The notes under the pieces are model-generated. The model made no database searches and had not been told where the DNA came from. It worked only from the letters and a program-made list of their open reading frames with translations. 64,000 nt of DNA from Streptomyces viridochromogenes (GTDB taxonomy: Bacteria; Actinomycetota; Actinomycetes; Streptomycetales; Streptomycetaceae), in the NCBI RefSeq assembly GCF_001270495.1, contig NZ_LGUR01000003.1:89399-153398 (forward strand), written 5' to 3'. How positions within the stretch are numbered: the stretch's first letter is position 1; each line of letters begins with the position of its first letter. Made by a program: the position numbers and the translations under genes. Positions 10,829-18,728 of this stretch are shown here, piece by piece.

Positions 10829-11008
10829 GTGAGCGAGGGTTACCAGGGCAACGTCGGCAGGGGCAGACGGTCCACCGGCTGCACAGGAACTGCCTCTTGC
10901 CACGCGGGAATTCCGTTCCTGGGGCACGTATTCCGGGTATCGGAGTTTCGGCGGGACGAACCGCACGCGCGGCGTGCAGCCCCGGACGGATGGATTCGAA
11001 AGGCGTGA
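10829..11008 (+). CDS. Possible 59-residue small ORF upstream of the PP2C gene
   Basis: GTG at 10829, preceded by GGCAGGAC, opens a 59-codon frame (begins VSEGYQGNVGRGRR, ends DGWIRKA). Its TGA overlaps an in-frame GTG (11005) of the next gene in a GTGA junction, the arrangement typical of coupled streptomycete genes. Against it, only about 70 percent of third positions are G/C, below the neighbouring genes, and no family is recognised. It could be a leader ORF or chance. Confidence 0.25.
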   Translation: MSEGYQGNVGRGRRSTGCTGTASCHAGIPFLGHVFRVSEFRRDEPHARRAAPDGWIRKA

Positions 11009-13143
11009 CGGAGCAGCCGACCTCCTTCGAACGCCCCGAGACGGGCGTCGACCCCGCGGAGTCCCGCGGGGCGCCCGTGCGTACCTCGACACCGCCGACG
11101 ACCCACTCCACGCCGCCGCACTCCACGCCGTCGCACTCCCCTGGCGGCGACGCCTTCGGGGGCACCTCCCTCCCCGCGCAGGCGCGCACCGGAGAGACCC
11201 CCTCCACGCCGGGCATCACCGAACCGTCCGGCCCGAGCAAGGAGCCCTCAGACATCGCCGGCAACGGCCCCGAGCACTCGCAGCCCTCCGTCGCCGCCGA
11301 GCCCGGCTCGCACCGGCCGCGGCCCGTTCCGGAGGCCGTCCCGCCGCAGCCCGGCGCCGAGCCGCCGCAGTCCTCCGCCGAGCGGCGTACCGGACAGGGG
11401 CTGCCGCCCGGGCGGCCCACGCCGATGCGGCGGGACGGGGACCGGCTGCGCTTCGTGGGCGCCGCCACCCGGCGGATCGCCCGCGGCATAGACCTGGACG
11501 AGATCGTGATGGGGCTGTGCCGGGCGACCGTGCCGACCTTCTCCGACGCGATCCTCGTCTATCTGCGCGACCCGCTGCCGGTCGGCGACGAGCGACCCAC
11601 CGGCCCCGTCGTGCTGCGGTTGCGCCGCACCGACCGCATCCCCGAGGAGCGGGACACCGAGGGCGGCTTCCTGCCCGCCCAGGCGCAGCCGGAGCCGACC
11701 GAGCTGACCGAACTGTCCACCGTCACCGCCGAACTGTGCGAGGTACGGCCCGGCGGCGCGCTCGCCGAGGTACTGCGAGGCGTACGTCCCGTCTTCGCCG
11801 ACGCGCCCGCCGCCCGCGCCGCCCTGCCCGAACTACTGGGCGAGGAAGGCGAGTTGATCATCCCGGACGGGCAGCGCGCGATCCTCGCCCCGCTGCGCGG
11901 CCGGCGCCGTGTCATCGGCGCCGCCGTCTTCCTGCGCCGCCCGGATCGCCTGGCCTTCGAGCCCGACGACCTCCTCGTCGCCGCCCAGCTCGCCACGCAC
12001 AGCGCGCTCGGCATCGACAAGGCGGTGCTGTACGGCCGTGAGGCGTACATCGCCGACGAGCTCCAGCGCACCATGCTGCCGGAGACGCTGCCCCGCCCGA
12101 CCGGCGTGCGGCTGGCGTCCCGCTACCTCCCTGCGGCCGAGACGGCCCGGGTGGGCGGCGACTGGTACGACGCGATCCCGCTGCCGGGCAGCCGGGTGGC
12201 GCTGGTCGTCGGTGACGTCATGGGCCACTCCATGACCTCGGCCGCGATCATGGGCCAGCTGCGGACGACGGCCCAGACCCTCGCCGGGCTCGACCTGCCC
12301 CCGCAGGAGGTCCTGCACCACCTCGACGAGCAGGCGCAGCGCCTGGGCACCGACCGCATGGCGACCTGCCTCTACGCCGTCTACGACCCGGTCTCGCACC
12401 GCATCACCATCGCCAACGCCGGCCATCCGCCGCCCGTCCTGCTGCACCTGGGCGGTCGCGCGGAGGTGCTGCGGGTTCCGGCGGGCGCGCCGATCGGCGT
12501 CGGGGGCGTCGACTTCGAGGCCGTAGAGCTGGACGCGCCGGCCGGAGCGACGCTGCTGCTCTACACGGACGGTCTGGTCGAGTCGCGCCTGCGTGACGTG
12601 TGGACCGGCATAGAGCAGCTGCGTGAGAAGCTCGCCGCCGTCGCCCAGCTCACCGGGCCCGACCATCCGCCGCCGCTGGAAGCTCTTTGCGACGAGGTCC
12701 TCGACATGCTCGGGCCGGGCGACCGGGACGACGACATCGCGCTGCTCGCCGCCCGCTTCGACGGGATCGCGCCCAGCGACGTGGCGTACTGGTTCCTGGA
12801 GCCGGAGGACGCGGCGCCGGGCCGGGCCCGGCGGCTGGCGCGGCGGGCGCTCGCCCGCTGGGGCCTGGAGGAACTGACGGATTCCGTGGAGCTGTTGGTC
12901 AGCGAGGTCGTGACCAACGCGGTGCGGTACGCCTCGCGGCCGGTGACGTTGCGGTTGCTGCGGACCGATGTGCTGCGGTGCGAGGTCGGGGACGATGTGC
13001 CGCAGTTGCCGCGGCTGCGGCAGGCTCGGGCCACGGACGAGGGTGGGCGGGGCTTGTATCTCGTGAACCGGCTGGCTCGGCGGTGGGGGGCGACTCGGTT
13101 GAGTACCGGGAAAGTCGTCTGGTTCGAGTTGAATCGCGGCTGA
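10990..13143 (+). CDS. SpoIIE/RsbU-type PP2C phosphatase fused to anti-sigma-type ATPase
   Basis: A 717-residue regulator of the partner-switching type. The order is a Pro/Ser/Thr-rich disordered N-terminus (to about residue 140), a GAF-like sensory region, a PP2C phosphatase domain with metal-binding GGDWYD (near 390), GDVMGH, LLYTDGLVE and DDIALLAARF, then a HATPase_c kinase domain (ELLVSEVVTNAVRYA near 633, and DEGGRGLYLVNRLARRWG). Combining phosphatase and RsbW-like domain in one chain suggests control of an anti-sigma-factor antagonist; no such partner gene is adjacent. The exact start is uncertain: ATG 10990 is chosen, GTG 11005 overlaps an upstream small ORF, and the TTG at 10798 is unlikely. 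Confidence 0.88.
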   Translation: MDSKGVTEQPTSFERPETGVDPAESRGAPVRTSTPPTTHSTPPHSTPSHSPGGDAFGGTSLPAQARTGETPSTPGITEPSGPSKEPSDIAGNGPEHSQPSVAAEPGSHRPRPVPEAVPPQPGAEPPQSSAERRTGQGLPPGRPTPMRRDGDRLRFVGAATRRIARGIDLDEIVMGLCRATVPTFSDAILVYLRDPLPVGDERPTGPVVLRLRRTDRIPEERDTEGGFLPAQAQPEPTELTELSTVTAELCEVRPGGALAEVLRGVRPVFADAPAARAALPELLGEEGELIIPDGQRAILAPLRGRRRVIGAAVFLRRPDRLAFEPDDLLVAAQLATHSALGIDKAVLYGREAYIADELQRTMLPETLPRPTGVRLASRYLPAAETARVGGDWYDAIPLPGSRVALVVGDVMGHSMTSAAIMGQLRTTAQTLAGLDLPPQEVLHHLDEQAQRLGTDRMATCLYAVYDPVSHRITIANAGHPPPVLLHLGGRAEVLRVPAGAPIGVGGVDFEAVELDAPAGATLLLYTDGLVESRLRDVWTGIEQLREKLAAVAQLTGPDHPPPLEALCDEVLDMLGPGDRDDDIALLAARFDGIAPSDVAYWFLEPEDAAPGRARRLARRALARWGLEELTDSVELLVSEVVTNAVRYASRPVTLRLLRTDVLRCEVGDDVPQLPRLRQARATDEGGRGLYLVNRLARRWGATRLSTGKVVWFELNRG

Positions 13144-13163
13144 GCGTCGTAGGGGACCTGCGC

Positions 13164-13198
13164 GACCAGCCACGACTGCAGGTTCGTCGTGGCTGGTC
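13164..13198. terminator. Bidirectional hairpin terminator
   Basis: Perfect 13-base inverted repeat GACCAGCCACGAC (13164-13176) / GTCGTGGCTGGTC (13186-13198), loop nine bases, between the convergent PP2C gene and penicillin-binding-protein gene. Confidence 0.88.
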
Positions 13199-13257
13199 GG
13201 CCCACGCGGCGGAGCCGCACATCGATACTCCCCGCGCCCCCTTCGGAGCGCGCTGTC

Positions 13258-15654
13258 CTACTGGTCGTCGTCAGGTCTGACCGGGTCCAGGGTGATGGGG
13301 TCCGTCGGCTCGTCCGTCGGGGCCGTCGGGACCGGTTCGGTCGTCGGCTCCTCCGTCGGCGGCTCGGTCGTCGGGGTCTCCGTCGGCGGCTCGGTCGTCG
13401 GGGTCTCCGTCGGCTTCTGAGTCGTCGGTTCCTCCGTGGGCTCCTGGGTCGTCGGCTCCTGGGTCGGAGTCGGCGTCCAGGTCGGCTGGACGGCCGCGCC
13501 CTGGTCGGTGTCCAGGTCGAACCTGGCGTCCGGGTCCGTCACGCCGAACATGTACGCCGCCCAGATCTCCGCCGGGAAGCCACCGCCGTTGACGCGCTCC
13601 TCGCCGCCCGCGCCGTACATCTTGGTCTGGGCGTGGGTCTTCTCGTCCTCACCGAACAGGCCCACCGAGGTGACCAGGTCGGGCGTGTAGCCGGTGAACC
13701 AGGCCGACTTGTTGTCGTCGGACGTACCCGTCTTGCCGGCGACCTTCTGGCCCTCGTGCTTGGGGTTGTTCGCCACGGCCCGCTGCGCCGTACCGTCGTC
13801 GACCACGCCCGTCAGCACCGAGGTCACCGTGTCGGCGGCCTCACGGCTGATGACCTGCTCGCCGATCGGGTTCGGGATGTCGACGGCACGGCTGTTGTGC
13901 TCGGCCTTCTTGAGGATGCTCGGGGTGACCTTCTCGCCGTGGTTGTCGAGGGTCGCGTACACGCCGGCCATCTGCAGCGGGCTGGCGCCCATGGTGCCGA
14001 GCGTCTGCGCGGGGACGGCCTCCTCCTTGGAGGTGTCCATGCCGAGCTTGCCGGCCACGTCCATGACGTTCGTCATGCCGACGTCGACGCCCATCTGCGC
14101 GAAGACGGAGTTGACCGACTTGTTCATCGCCGTCTGGACGGTGATGGGGCCGTAGTTCCCGTCGTCCTCGTTCTCCGGGGCGAAGCCGACCTTGTCGCCG
14201 TCGGCGTTCAGGACCTGGCGCTTGCTGGTGCCGTCGTAGATCGTGTTCGCGGTGATCGGCTTGCCGGACCGTGTCCGGGCGCTCTCCTCCAGGGCTGCGG
14301 CCAGGATCACCGGCTTGAAGGTCGACGCGGGCTGGTAGTCGGTGCGCGTGGCGTTGCTCGTGTAGTGCTTGAAGTAGTCCACGCCGCCGTACAGCGCGAC
14401 GACCTTGCCCGTCTTGGGATCGACGGAGACGGCGCCGGCCTGGACGTCCGCGTCGACCGGCCGCTTCTTCTTGTCGAGCTTGCTGGTGAGCTGCGCCTTG
14501 ACGGCCTTCTCCAGCTGCGCCTGCTTCTTCTTGTCGATGTTCAGGGTGATGGTCCAGCCCTGGTCGACGACCTCGGCCTCCGCCTGGGAGCGCGGGATGC
14601 CCTCCTGCTTCATCAGCTGGCCGATGAGCTGCTCGTTGGCGAGCTCGATCAGATAGCCCTTCTGGCCTTCCCGGCCGGCGGTGGGCTTCGGCTCCTCGGG
14701 CTTCGGGAACTTCATGTCCTGACGTTCGGCCTTGTCGAGCCAGCCCTCCTCGACCATGTTGTCCAGGACGTAGTTCCAGCGGGCCGTGACCAGCTTCCTG
14801 CCGGTGTCGGACGCGGAATGCCAGTCGTACTGGCTCGGCGCCTGGAGCAGCGCGGCGAGATACGCGCCCTGTTCGACGCTGAGCTTTTCGGCGTCGACGC
14901 GGTAGTAGGCCTGGGCGGCGGCCTGGATGCCGTAGGCGCCACGGCCGTAGTAGCTGGTGTTGATGTAGCCGGCGAGGATGTCGTCCTTGGACATCTGGCG
15001 GTCGACCTTCAGGGAGATGACGATCTCCCTGAGCTTGCGGCTGACCGTCTGTTCCTGGCTGAGGTAGTAGTTCTTGACGTACTGCTGGGTGATGGTCGAA
15101 CCACCCTGCGCGCCCTTGCCCATCAGCGTGTTGAGCACACCGCGGGCCGTGCCCTTCAGGTCGATGCCGTTGTCGTTGTAGAACGACTTGTTCTCGGCCG
15201 CGACGAAGGTGTCCCGGACTTCCTTCGGCACCTTGGACAGGTCCACGATCTCGCGGTTGACCTTGCCGTCGCGGGCCAGGGTGGTGCCGTCGCTGTACTT
15301 GTAGACGTTGCTCTGGCGCTGGGCGGCCTGGGCGGCGGCGTTGTCGTCGGGCACGTCCACGTACAGGTACAGCCCGATGAACGCGGCGATGGCGAGCAGG
15401 CACGTACCGAGGAACGTGCCGAGGATCTTCTTCCAGGTGAAGAGCCGGCGTATTCGGCCCTTGCCGTTCCCGCTCCTGCCTCCCGACCTGGCCGCCCGGC
15501 GGGCCGCGGCCCGGCCTCCCACGGCGTCCGACGGTGTCCCGATGACGGTGGCCGACGCGTCTCCCCCGGCGACCGACGGCGACCCGGACGAACGCCGGGG
15601 CGCCGCGCGGCGGCCGCCGCGCTGCCGCGCTCGTCTGTCTTCCGCTCGTCCCAT
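13258..15654 (-). CDS. Class A penicillin-binding protein (glycosyltransferase/transpeptidase)
   Basis: Bifunctional peptidoglycan synthase, 798 residues. A very basic cytoplasmic N-terminus (about 75 residues) and one membrane anchor (GTFLGTCLLAIAAFIGLYLYV) precede a GT51 glycosyltransferase domain with its catalytic Glu in FVAAENKSFYNDNGID and the GGSTITQQYVKN motif. The transpeptidase domain follows with SxxK (ASTFKPV, near 446), SxN (KSVNSVF) and KTG (GKTGTSDD). The last ~80 residues are a Thr/Pro/Glu-rich tail of repeating TTEPPTE and PTETPT units outside the membrane. ATG 15654 is preceded by a G-rich stretch. It is divergent from the SPFH gene. Confidence 0.95.
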   Translation of the reverse strand: MGRAEDRRARQRGGRRAAPRRSSGSPSVAGGDASATVIGTPSDAVGGRAAARRAARSGGRSGNGKGRIRRLFTWKKILGTFLGTCLLAIAAFIGLYLYVDVPDDNAAAQAAQRQSNVYKYSDGTTLARDGKVNREIVDLSKVPKEVRDTFVAAENKSFYNDNGIDLKGTARGVLNTLMGKGAQGGSTITQQYVKNYYLSQEQTVSRKLREIVISLKVDRQMSKDDILAGYINTSYYGRGAYGIQAAAQAYYRVDAEKLSVEQGAYLAALLQAPSQYDWHSASDTGRKLVTARWNYVLDNMVEEGWLDKAERQDMKFPKPEEPKPTAGREGQKGYLIELANEQLIGQLMKQEGIPRSQAEAEVVDQGWTITLNIDKKKQAQLEKAVKAQLTSKLDKKKRPVDADVQAGAVSVDPKTGKVVALYGGVDYFKHYTSNATRTDYQPASTFKPVILAAALEESARTRSGKPITANTIYDGTSKRQVLNADGDKVGFAPENEDDGNYGPITVQTAMNKSVNSVFAQMGVDVGMTNVMDVAGKLGMDTSKEEAVPAQTLGTMGASPLQMAGVYATLDNHGEKVTPSILKKAEHNSRAVDIPNPIGEQVISREAADTVTSVLTGVVDDGTAQRAVANNPKHEGQKVAGKTGTSDDNKSAWFTGYTPDLVTSVGLFGEDEKTHAQTKMYGAGGEERVNGGGFPAEIWAAYMFGVTDPDARFDLDTDQGAAVQPTWTPTPTQEPTTQEPTEEPTTQKPTETPTTEPPTETPTTEPPTEEPTTEPVPTAPTDEPTDPITLDPVRPDDDQ

Positions 15655-15847
15655 GGGTCCGTTCCGCTCCGCTTCGCTCTTGTGTGCGCTACCGCCACAC
15701 AGGTTCGCCGCTCAGGTCAGCTCAGAAAGCTAACACCGGAAGTTGTGACAAAGCCCTGTCGATCCGGGCTTTTGGGGACGTGACAATCAGCACCTGTCCC
15801 ACCGGAACCGACGACTGAGGCGTGCATAGGGTTGCCCGGACGGGGTA

Positions 15848-15861
15848 AAGTGATATCACTT
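15848..15861. promoter_or_regulatory. Perfect 14-base palindrome upstream of the SPFH gene
   Basis: AAGTGATATCACTT is fully self-complementary and lies 82 bases before the SPFH start codon. It is followed by a hairpin CGAAGCCG/CGGCTTCG (15882-15901) in the presumed leader. The form and place suit an operator for a dimeric HTH regulator; which one is unknown. Confidence 0.6.
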
Positions 15862-15943
15862 AGATAGACCCGAGATAGGGGCGAAGCCGCTCGCGGCTTC
15901 GTGAGGGAAACGAAGCACTGAAGAAAACGGGGGAACCACCACC

Positions 15944-16924
15944 ATGTCGCACGACAAGAACGACAAGACCGACGCCACATCCCGCACCGCCGCCGCACCT
16001 GCCGCATCAGACGCACCTGACGTGCCCCAGATGCCGGCACCGCGCGTGCGCGAGTTCACCGCGCACAGCATCGGCGGCGGGCTCGCCCTGCTGCTCGGCC
16101 TGGTCGGGCTGCTGGTAGGCGCGGGGCTGATCGTCACCGGCTCGACGGTCTCCGGGGCCGGCGGCCAGGCCACGCTGATCGTCGCCGGCATCCTGGTCGC
16201 CATCGCCGCGACCCTGGCCATGTGCGGGCTGAACATGGTCGCGCCGGGCGAGGCGCGGGTCGTCCAGCTCTTCGGGCGGTACCGGGGCACGATCCGGGAG
16301 GACGGGCTGCGCTGGGTGAACCCCTTCACGTCCCGTACGAAGATCTCGACCCGGGTCCGCAACCACGAGACGGCCGTCCTCAAGGTCAACGACGCCTACG
16401 GAAACCCGATCGAGCTCGCCGCGGTCGTGGTGTGGAAGGTGGAGGACACCGCGCAGGCCACGTTCGAGGTGGACGACTTCCTGGAGTTCGTCTCCACCCA
16501 GACCGAGGCGGCGGTGCGGCACATCGCCATCGAGTACCCGTACGACGCCCATGACGAGGCCGGCCTCTCCCTGCGCGGCAACGCCGAGGAGATCACCGAG
16601 AAGCTCGCCGCCGAACTGCACGCGCGCGTGGAGGCGGCCGGGGTGCAGATCATCGAGTCACGCTTCACGCATCTCGCGTACGCTCCCGAGATCGCCTCCG
16701 CGATGCTCCAGCGGCAGCAGGCCGGGGCGGTCGTCGCGGCCCGGCGTCAGATCGTCGACGGGGCGGTGGGCATGGTCGAGGCGGCGCTCGCGCGGATCTC
16801 CGAGCGGGACATCGTGGAGCTGGACGAGGAGCGGAAGGCGGCGATGGTGTCGAACCTGATGGTGGTGCTGTGCGGTGACAGGGCGCCGCAGCCGGTCCTC
16901 AACACCGGGACGCTCTACCAGTGA
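15944..16924 (+). CDS. SPFH/band-7 (flotillin/stomatin-like) membrane protein
   Basis: A 326-residue membrane-microdomain scaffold type protein. A polar 38-residue N-terminus is followed by a hairpin of two membrane segments (GLALLLGLVGLLVGAGLIVTG and ATLIVAGILVAIAATLAMCG, about residues 45-95). The SPFH domain comes next (GEARVVQLFGRYRGTIREDGLRWVNPF, and further VRNHETAVLKVND, ending near residue 270). A short helical tail carries LDEERKAAMVSNLMVVL. Its stop overlaps the next gene's start by four bases, so the ribbon-helix-helix protein below is translationally coupled. Function by homology only: membrane organisation or stress response. Confidence 0.9.
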   Translation: MSHDKNDKTDATSRTAAAPAASDAPDVPQMPAPRVREFTAHSIGGGLALLLGLVGLLVGAGLIVTGSTVSGAGGQATLIVAGILVAIAATLAMCGLNMVAPGEARVVQLFGRYRGTIREDGLRWVNPFTSRTKISTRVRNHETAVLKVNDAYGNPIELAAVVVWKVEDTAQATFEVDDFLEFVSTQTEAAVRHIAIEYPYDAHDEAGLSLRGNAEEITEKLAAELHARVEAAGVQIIESRFTHLAYAPEIASAMLQRQQAGAVVAARRQIVDGAVGMVEAALARISERDIVELDEERKAAMVSNLMVVLCGDRAPQPVLNTGTLYQ

Positions 16925-17175
16925 CGGGTCCCTCCGGGGGTTCGGCCCCTCAAGGTCGGCCGCAGCGCAAGCAGGTGCTGCTGCGGCTCGACCCGTCGGT
17001 GTACGAGGCGCTCGCGCGGTGGGCGGGTGACGAGCTGCGCTCGGCCAACGCGCAGATCGAGTTTCTGCTGCGGAAGGCTCTGGCTGACGCGGGTCGCCTG
17101 CCGAAGGACACCGGGCCGATCGCCCGGCGTGGGCGACCGCCGGGGGGCTCCGCCCCCAGACCCCCCTCGGCCTGA
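16921..17175 (+). CDS. Ribbon-helix-helix (Arc-like) protein with repeat-derived tail
   Basis: An 84-residue protein. The core (KQVLLRLDPSVYEALARWA, then NAQIEFLLRKALADAG, about residues 17-58) fits an Arc/HicB-type ribbon-helix-helix fold, with the beta strand followed by two helices. It could be a DNA-binding repressor or a toxin-antitoxin-like antitoxin, but no toxin-like gene is adjacent. GTG 16921 overlaps the SPFH stop in GTGA. The last ~14 residues (PPGGSAPRPPSA region) are encoded by the left edge of the third intergenic palindromic repeat, which also supplies the stop codon. Confidence 0.75.
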   Translation: MTGPSGGSAPQGRPQRKQVLLRLDPSVYEALARWAGDELRSANAQIEFLLRKALADAGRLPKDTGPIARRGRPPGGSAPRPPSA

Positions 17176-17225
17176 ACGGCCTCGTCCTCAACCGCCGGAC
17201 GGGCTGAATGGACTGAGCCGGCCCC
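17145..17225. repeat. Half copy of the G+C-rich palindrome family (copy 3)
   Basis: GGGGGGCTCCGCCCCCAGAC, then GGCCTCGTCCTCAACCGCCG and GGACGGGCTGAA, match one arm and the centre of the elements at 640-845 and 8235-8435. The complementary second arm is missing. It overlaps the 3' end of the ribbon-helix-helix gene. Confidence 0.7.
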
Positions 17226-17257
17226 ACCCCCCGCGCGCCGGCCTGGGGGAAGGGGCC

Positions 17258-17383
17258 GCGCCCGCCTCATCCGTACACCGACCCGCCTGAACGGGGTTCG
17301 CGCCCGCCTCATCCGTACGCCGACCGGCCTGGACGAGGCTCGCACCCGCCCCACCCCGGCACGCCGAACCGGCCCCTGCGCCC
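17258..17383. repeat. 42-base degenerate tandem repeat, about three units
   Basis: The unit GCGCCCGCCTCATCCGTAC begins at 17258 and again at 17300, each followed by a CCGACC-GCCTG-ACG segment; a third, more degenerate unit begins near 17340. It fills the non-coding gap before padR. No gene is supported between 17176 and 17517. Confidence 0.6.
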
Positions 17384-17473
17384 CGCCTCCCGCCCCAGCC
17401 GTCACCGTGTAGCAGAACCGTGACAATGGCCCGCCACCTGGCCCGACACACCCACCGCCGTGATCTCCACACT

Positions 17474-17510
17474 CGGCGTATACATACGGCGTATACACCA
17501 CGTGTAGAGT
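17474..17510 (+). promoter_or_regulatory. padR promoter with direct repeat operator
   Basis: Two copies of CGGCGTATACA at 17474-17484 and 17487-17497 contain paired GTATAC palindromes, the kind of A+T-rich dyad bound by PadR regulators. They lie immediately before a -10-like TAGAGT (17505-17510). That -10 ends eight bases before the ATG at 17518, so the transcript is probably leaderless. Autoregulation by the PadR protein is the natural inference. Confidence 0.6.
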
Positions 17511-17517
17511 CCAGCTC

Positions 17518-18042
17518 ATGTCCATCGGTCACACCCTTCTAGGGCTCCTGGAATCGGGCCCCCGCCACGGCTACGACCTGAAGCGGGCCTTCGACGAGAA
17601 GTTCGGTCACGACCGGCCGCTGCACTACGGCCAGGTCTACTCGACGATGTCCCGGCTGCTGAAGCACGGGCTCGTCGAGGTCGACGGGATCGAGCCCGGC
17701 GGCGGGCCGGAGCGGAAGCGGTACGCGATCACCGACGCCGGGATCACCGACGTACAGCGGTGGCTCGCGACCCCGGAGAAGCCGGAGCCGTACCTCCAGT
17801 CGACCCTCTACACCAAGGTCGTCCTCGCGCTGCTCACCCGGCGCGACGCGGCCGACATCCTCGACACCCAGCGCGCCGAGCATCTGCGCATGATGCGGAT
17901 CCTCACCGACCGGAAGCGGAAGGGGGACCTGGCCGACCAGCTCATCTGCGACCACGCCCTCTTCCATCTGGAGGCCGACCTGCGGTGGCTGGAACTGACC
18001 GCCGCGCGCCTCGACAAGCTGGCCGAGGTGGTGGTCAAGTGA
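17518..18042 (+). CDS. PadR-family transcriptional repressor
   Basis: A 174-residue regulator. The N-terminal winged helix is typical (LLGLLESGPRHGYDLKRAFDE, then YGQVYSTMSRLLKHGLVEV and KRYAITDAGITDVQRWL), followed by a C-terminal helical dimerisation domain (Vir_act_alpha_C type). It is the first gene of an operon with the ABC ATPase and FtsX-like permease; its stop overlaps the ATPase start in GTGA. PadR proteins in this arrangement usually repress the exporter until a toxic small molecule binds, which is inference here. Confidence 0.93.
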   Translation: MSIGHTLLGLLESGPRHGYDLKRAFDEKFGHDRPLHYGQVYSTMSRLLKHGLVEVDGIEPGGGPERKRYAITDAGITDVQRWLATPEKPEPYLQSTLYTKVVLALLTRRDAADILDTQRAEHLRMMRILTDRKRKGDLADQLICDHALFHLEADLRWLELTAARLDKLAEVVVK

Positions 18043-18728
18043 CTCCTCCGCCCGGTTCCCTGCTCGCGGCCCAGGAGCTGCGCAAGGCCTACGGTCCGAC
18101 CCTCGCGCTCGACGGGGCCGAGTTCTCCATACATCCCGGTGAGGTCGTCGCCGTGATGGGGCCGTCCGGCTCCGGCAAGTCGACGTTGCTGCACTGCCTC
18201 GCCGGGATCGTGCCGCCGGACTCGGGGTCCATCACCTACAACGGGCGCGAGCTGGCCACCATGAGCGACGCCCAGCGCAGCGCCCTGCGGCGCTCCGAGT
18301 TCGGGTTCGTCTTCCAGTTCGGGCAGCTCGTGCCGGAACTCACCTGCGTCGAGAACGTCGCCCTCCCGCTGCGGCTGAACGGGACCTCCCGCAAGGAGGC
18401 CGAGCAGACCGCCCTGACCTGGATGGAGCGGCTGGAGGTCGACGACCTGCGCAAGAAGCGGCCCGGTGAGGTCTCCGGCGGTCAGGGGCAGCGCGTCGCC
18501 GTCGCCCGTGCGCTGGTCACCAACCCGCGGGTGCTGTTCGCCGACGAGCCGACCGGCGCGCTCGACTCCCTCAACGGCGAGCGCGTGATGGAGCTGCTGA
18601 CGGACGCCGCCCGGTCGACCAACGCCGCCGTCGTCCTCGTCACGCACGAGGCGCGGGTGGCCGCCTACTCCGACCGCGAGATCGTCGTACGGGACGGTAA
18701 GTCCCGGGACATGGAGCGGGTCGTATGA
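18039..18728 (+). CDS. ABC transporter ATP-binding protein (MacB/LolD type)
   Basis: A 229-residue ATPase with Walker A GPSGSGKST (near residue 44), Q-loop FQFGQLVPELT, signature VSGGQGQRVAVARAL, Walker B VLFADEPTGALD and the H-loop VLVTHEARVAAYSDR. ALDS after Walker B and the small size place it in the MacB/FtsE-like group that works with FtsX-type permeases. GTG 18039 overlaps the padR stop and its own stop overlaps the permease ATG, so the three genes form one tightly coupled operon. Confidence 0.95.
   Translation: MTPPPGSLLAAQELRKAYGPTLALDGAEFSIHPGEVVAVMGPSGSGKSTLLHCLAGIVPPDSGSITYNGRELATMSDAQRSALRRSEFGFVFQFGQLVPELTCVENVALPLRLNGTSRKEAEQTALTWMERLEVDDLRKKRPGEVSGGQGQRVAVARALVTNPRVLFADEPTGALDSLNGERVMELLTDAARSTNAAVVLVTHEARVAAYSDREIVVRDGKSRDMERVV

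Noticed and set aside
13189..15783. 864-residue open frame opposite the penicillin-binding protein
   Set aside because: Antisense shadow of a gene with complete catalytic motifs on the minus strand.
16921..17175. Toxin-antitoxin module at the ribbon-helix-helix gene
   Set aside because: No toxin-like gene is adjacent; the partner is an SPFH membrane protein and the downstream DNA is repeat.
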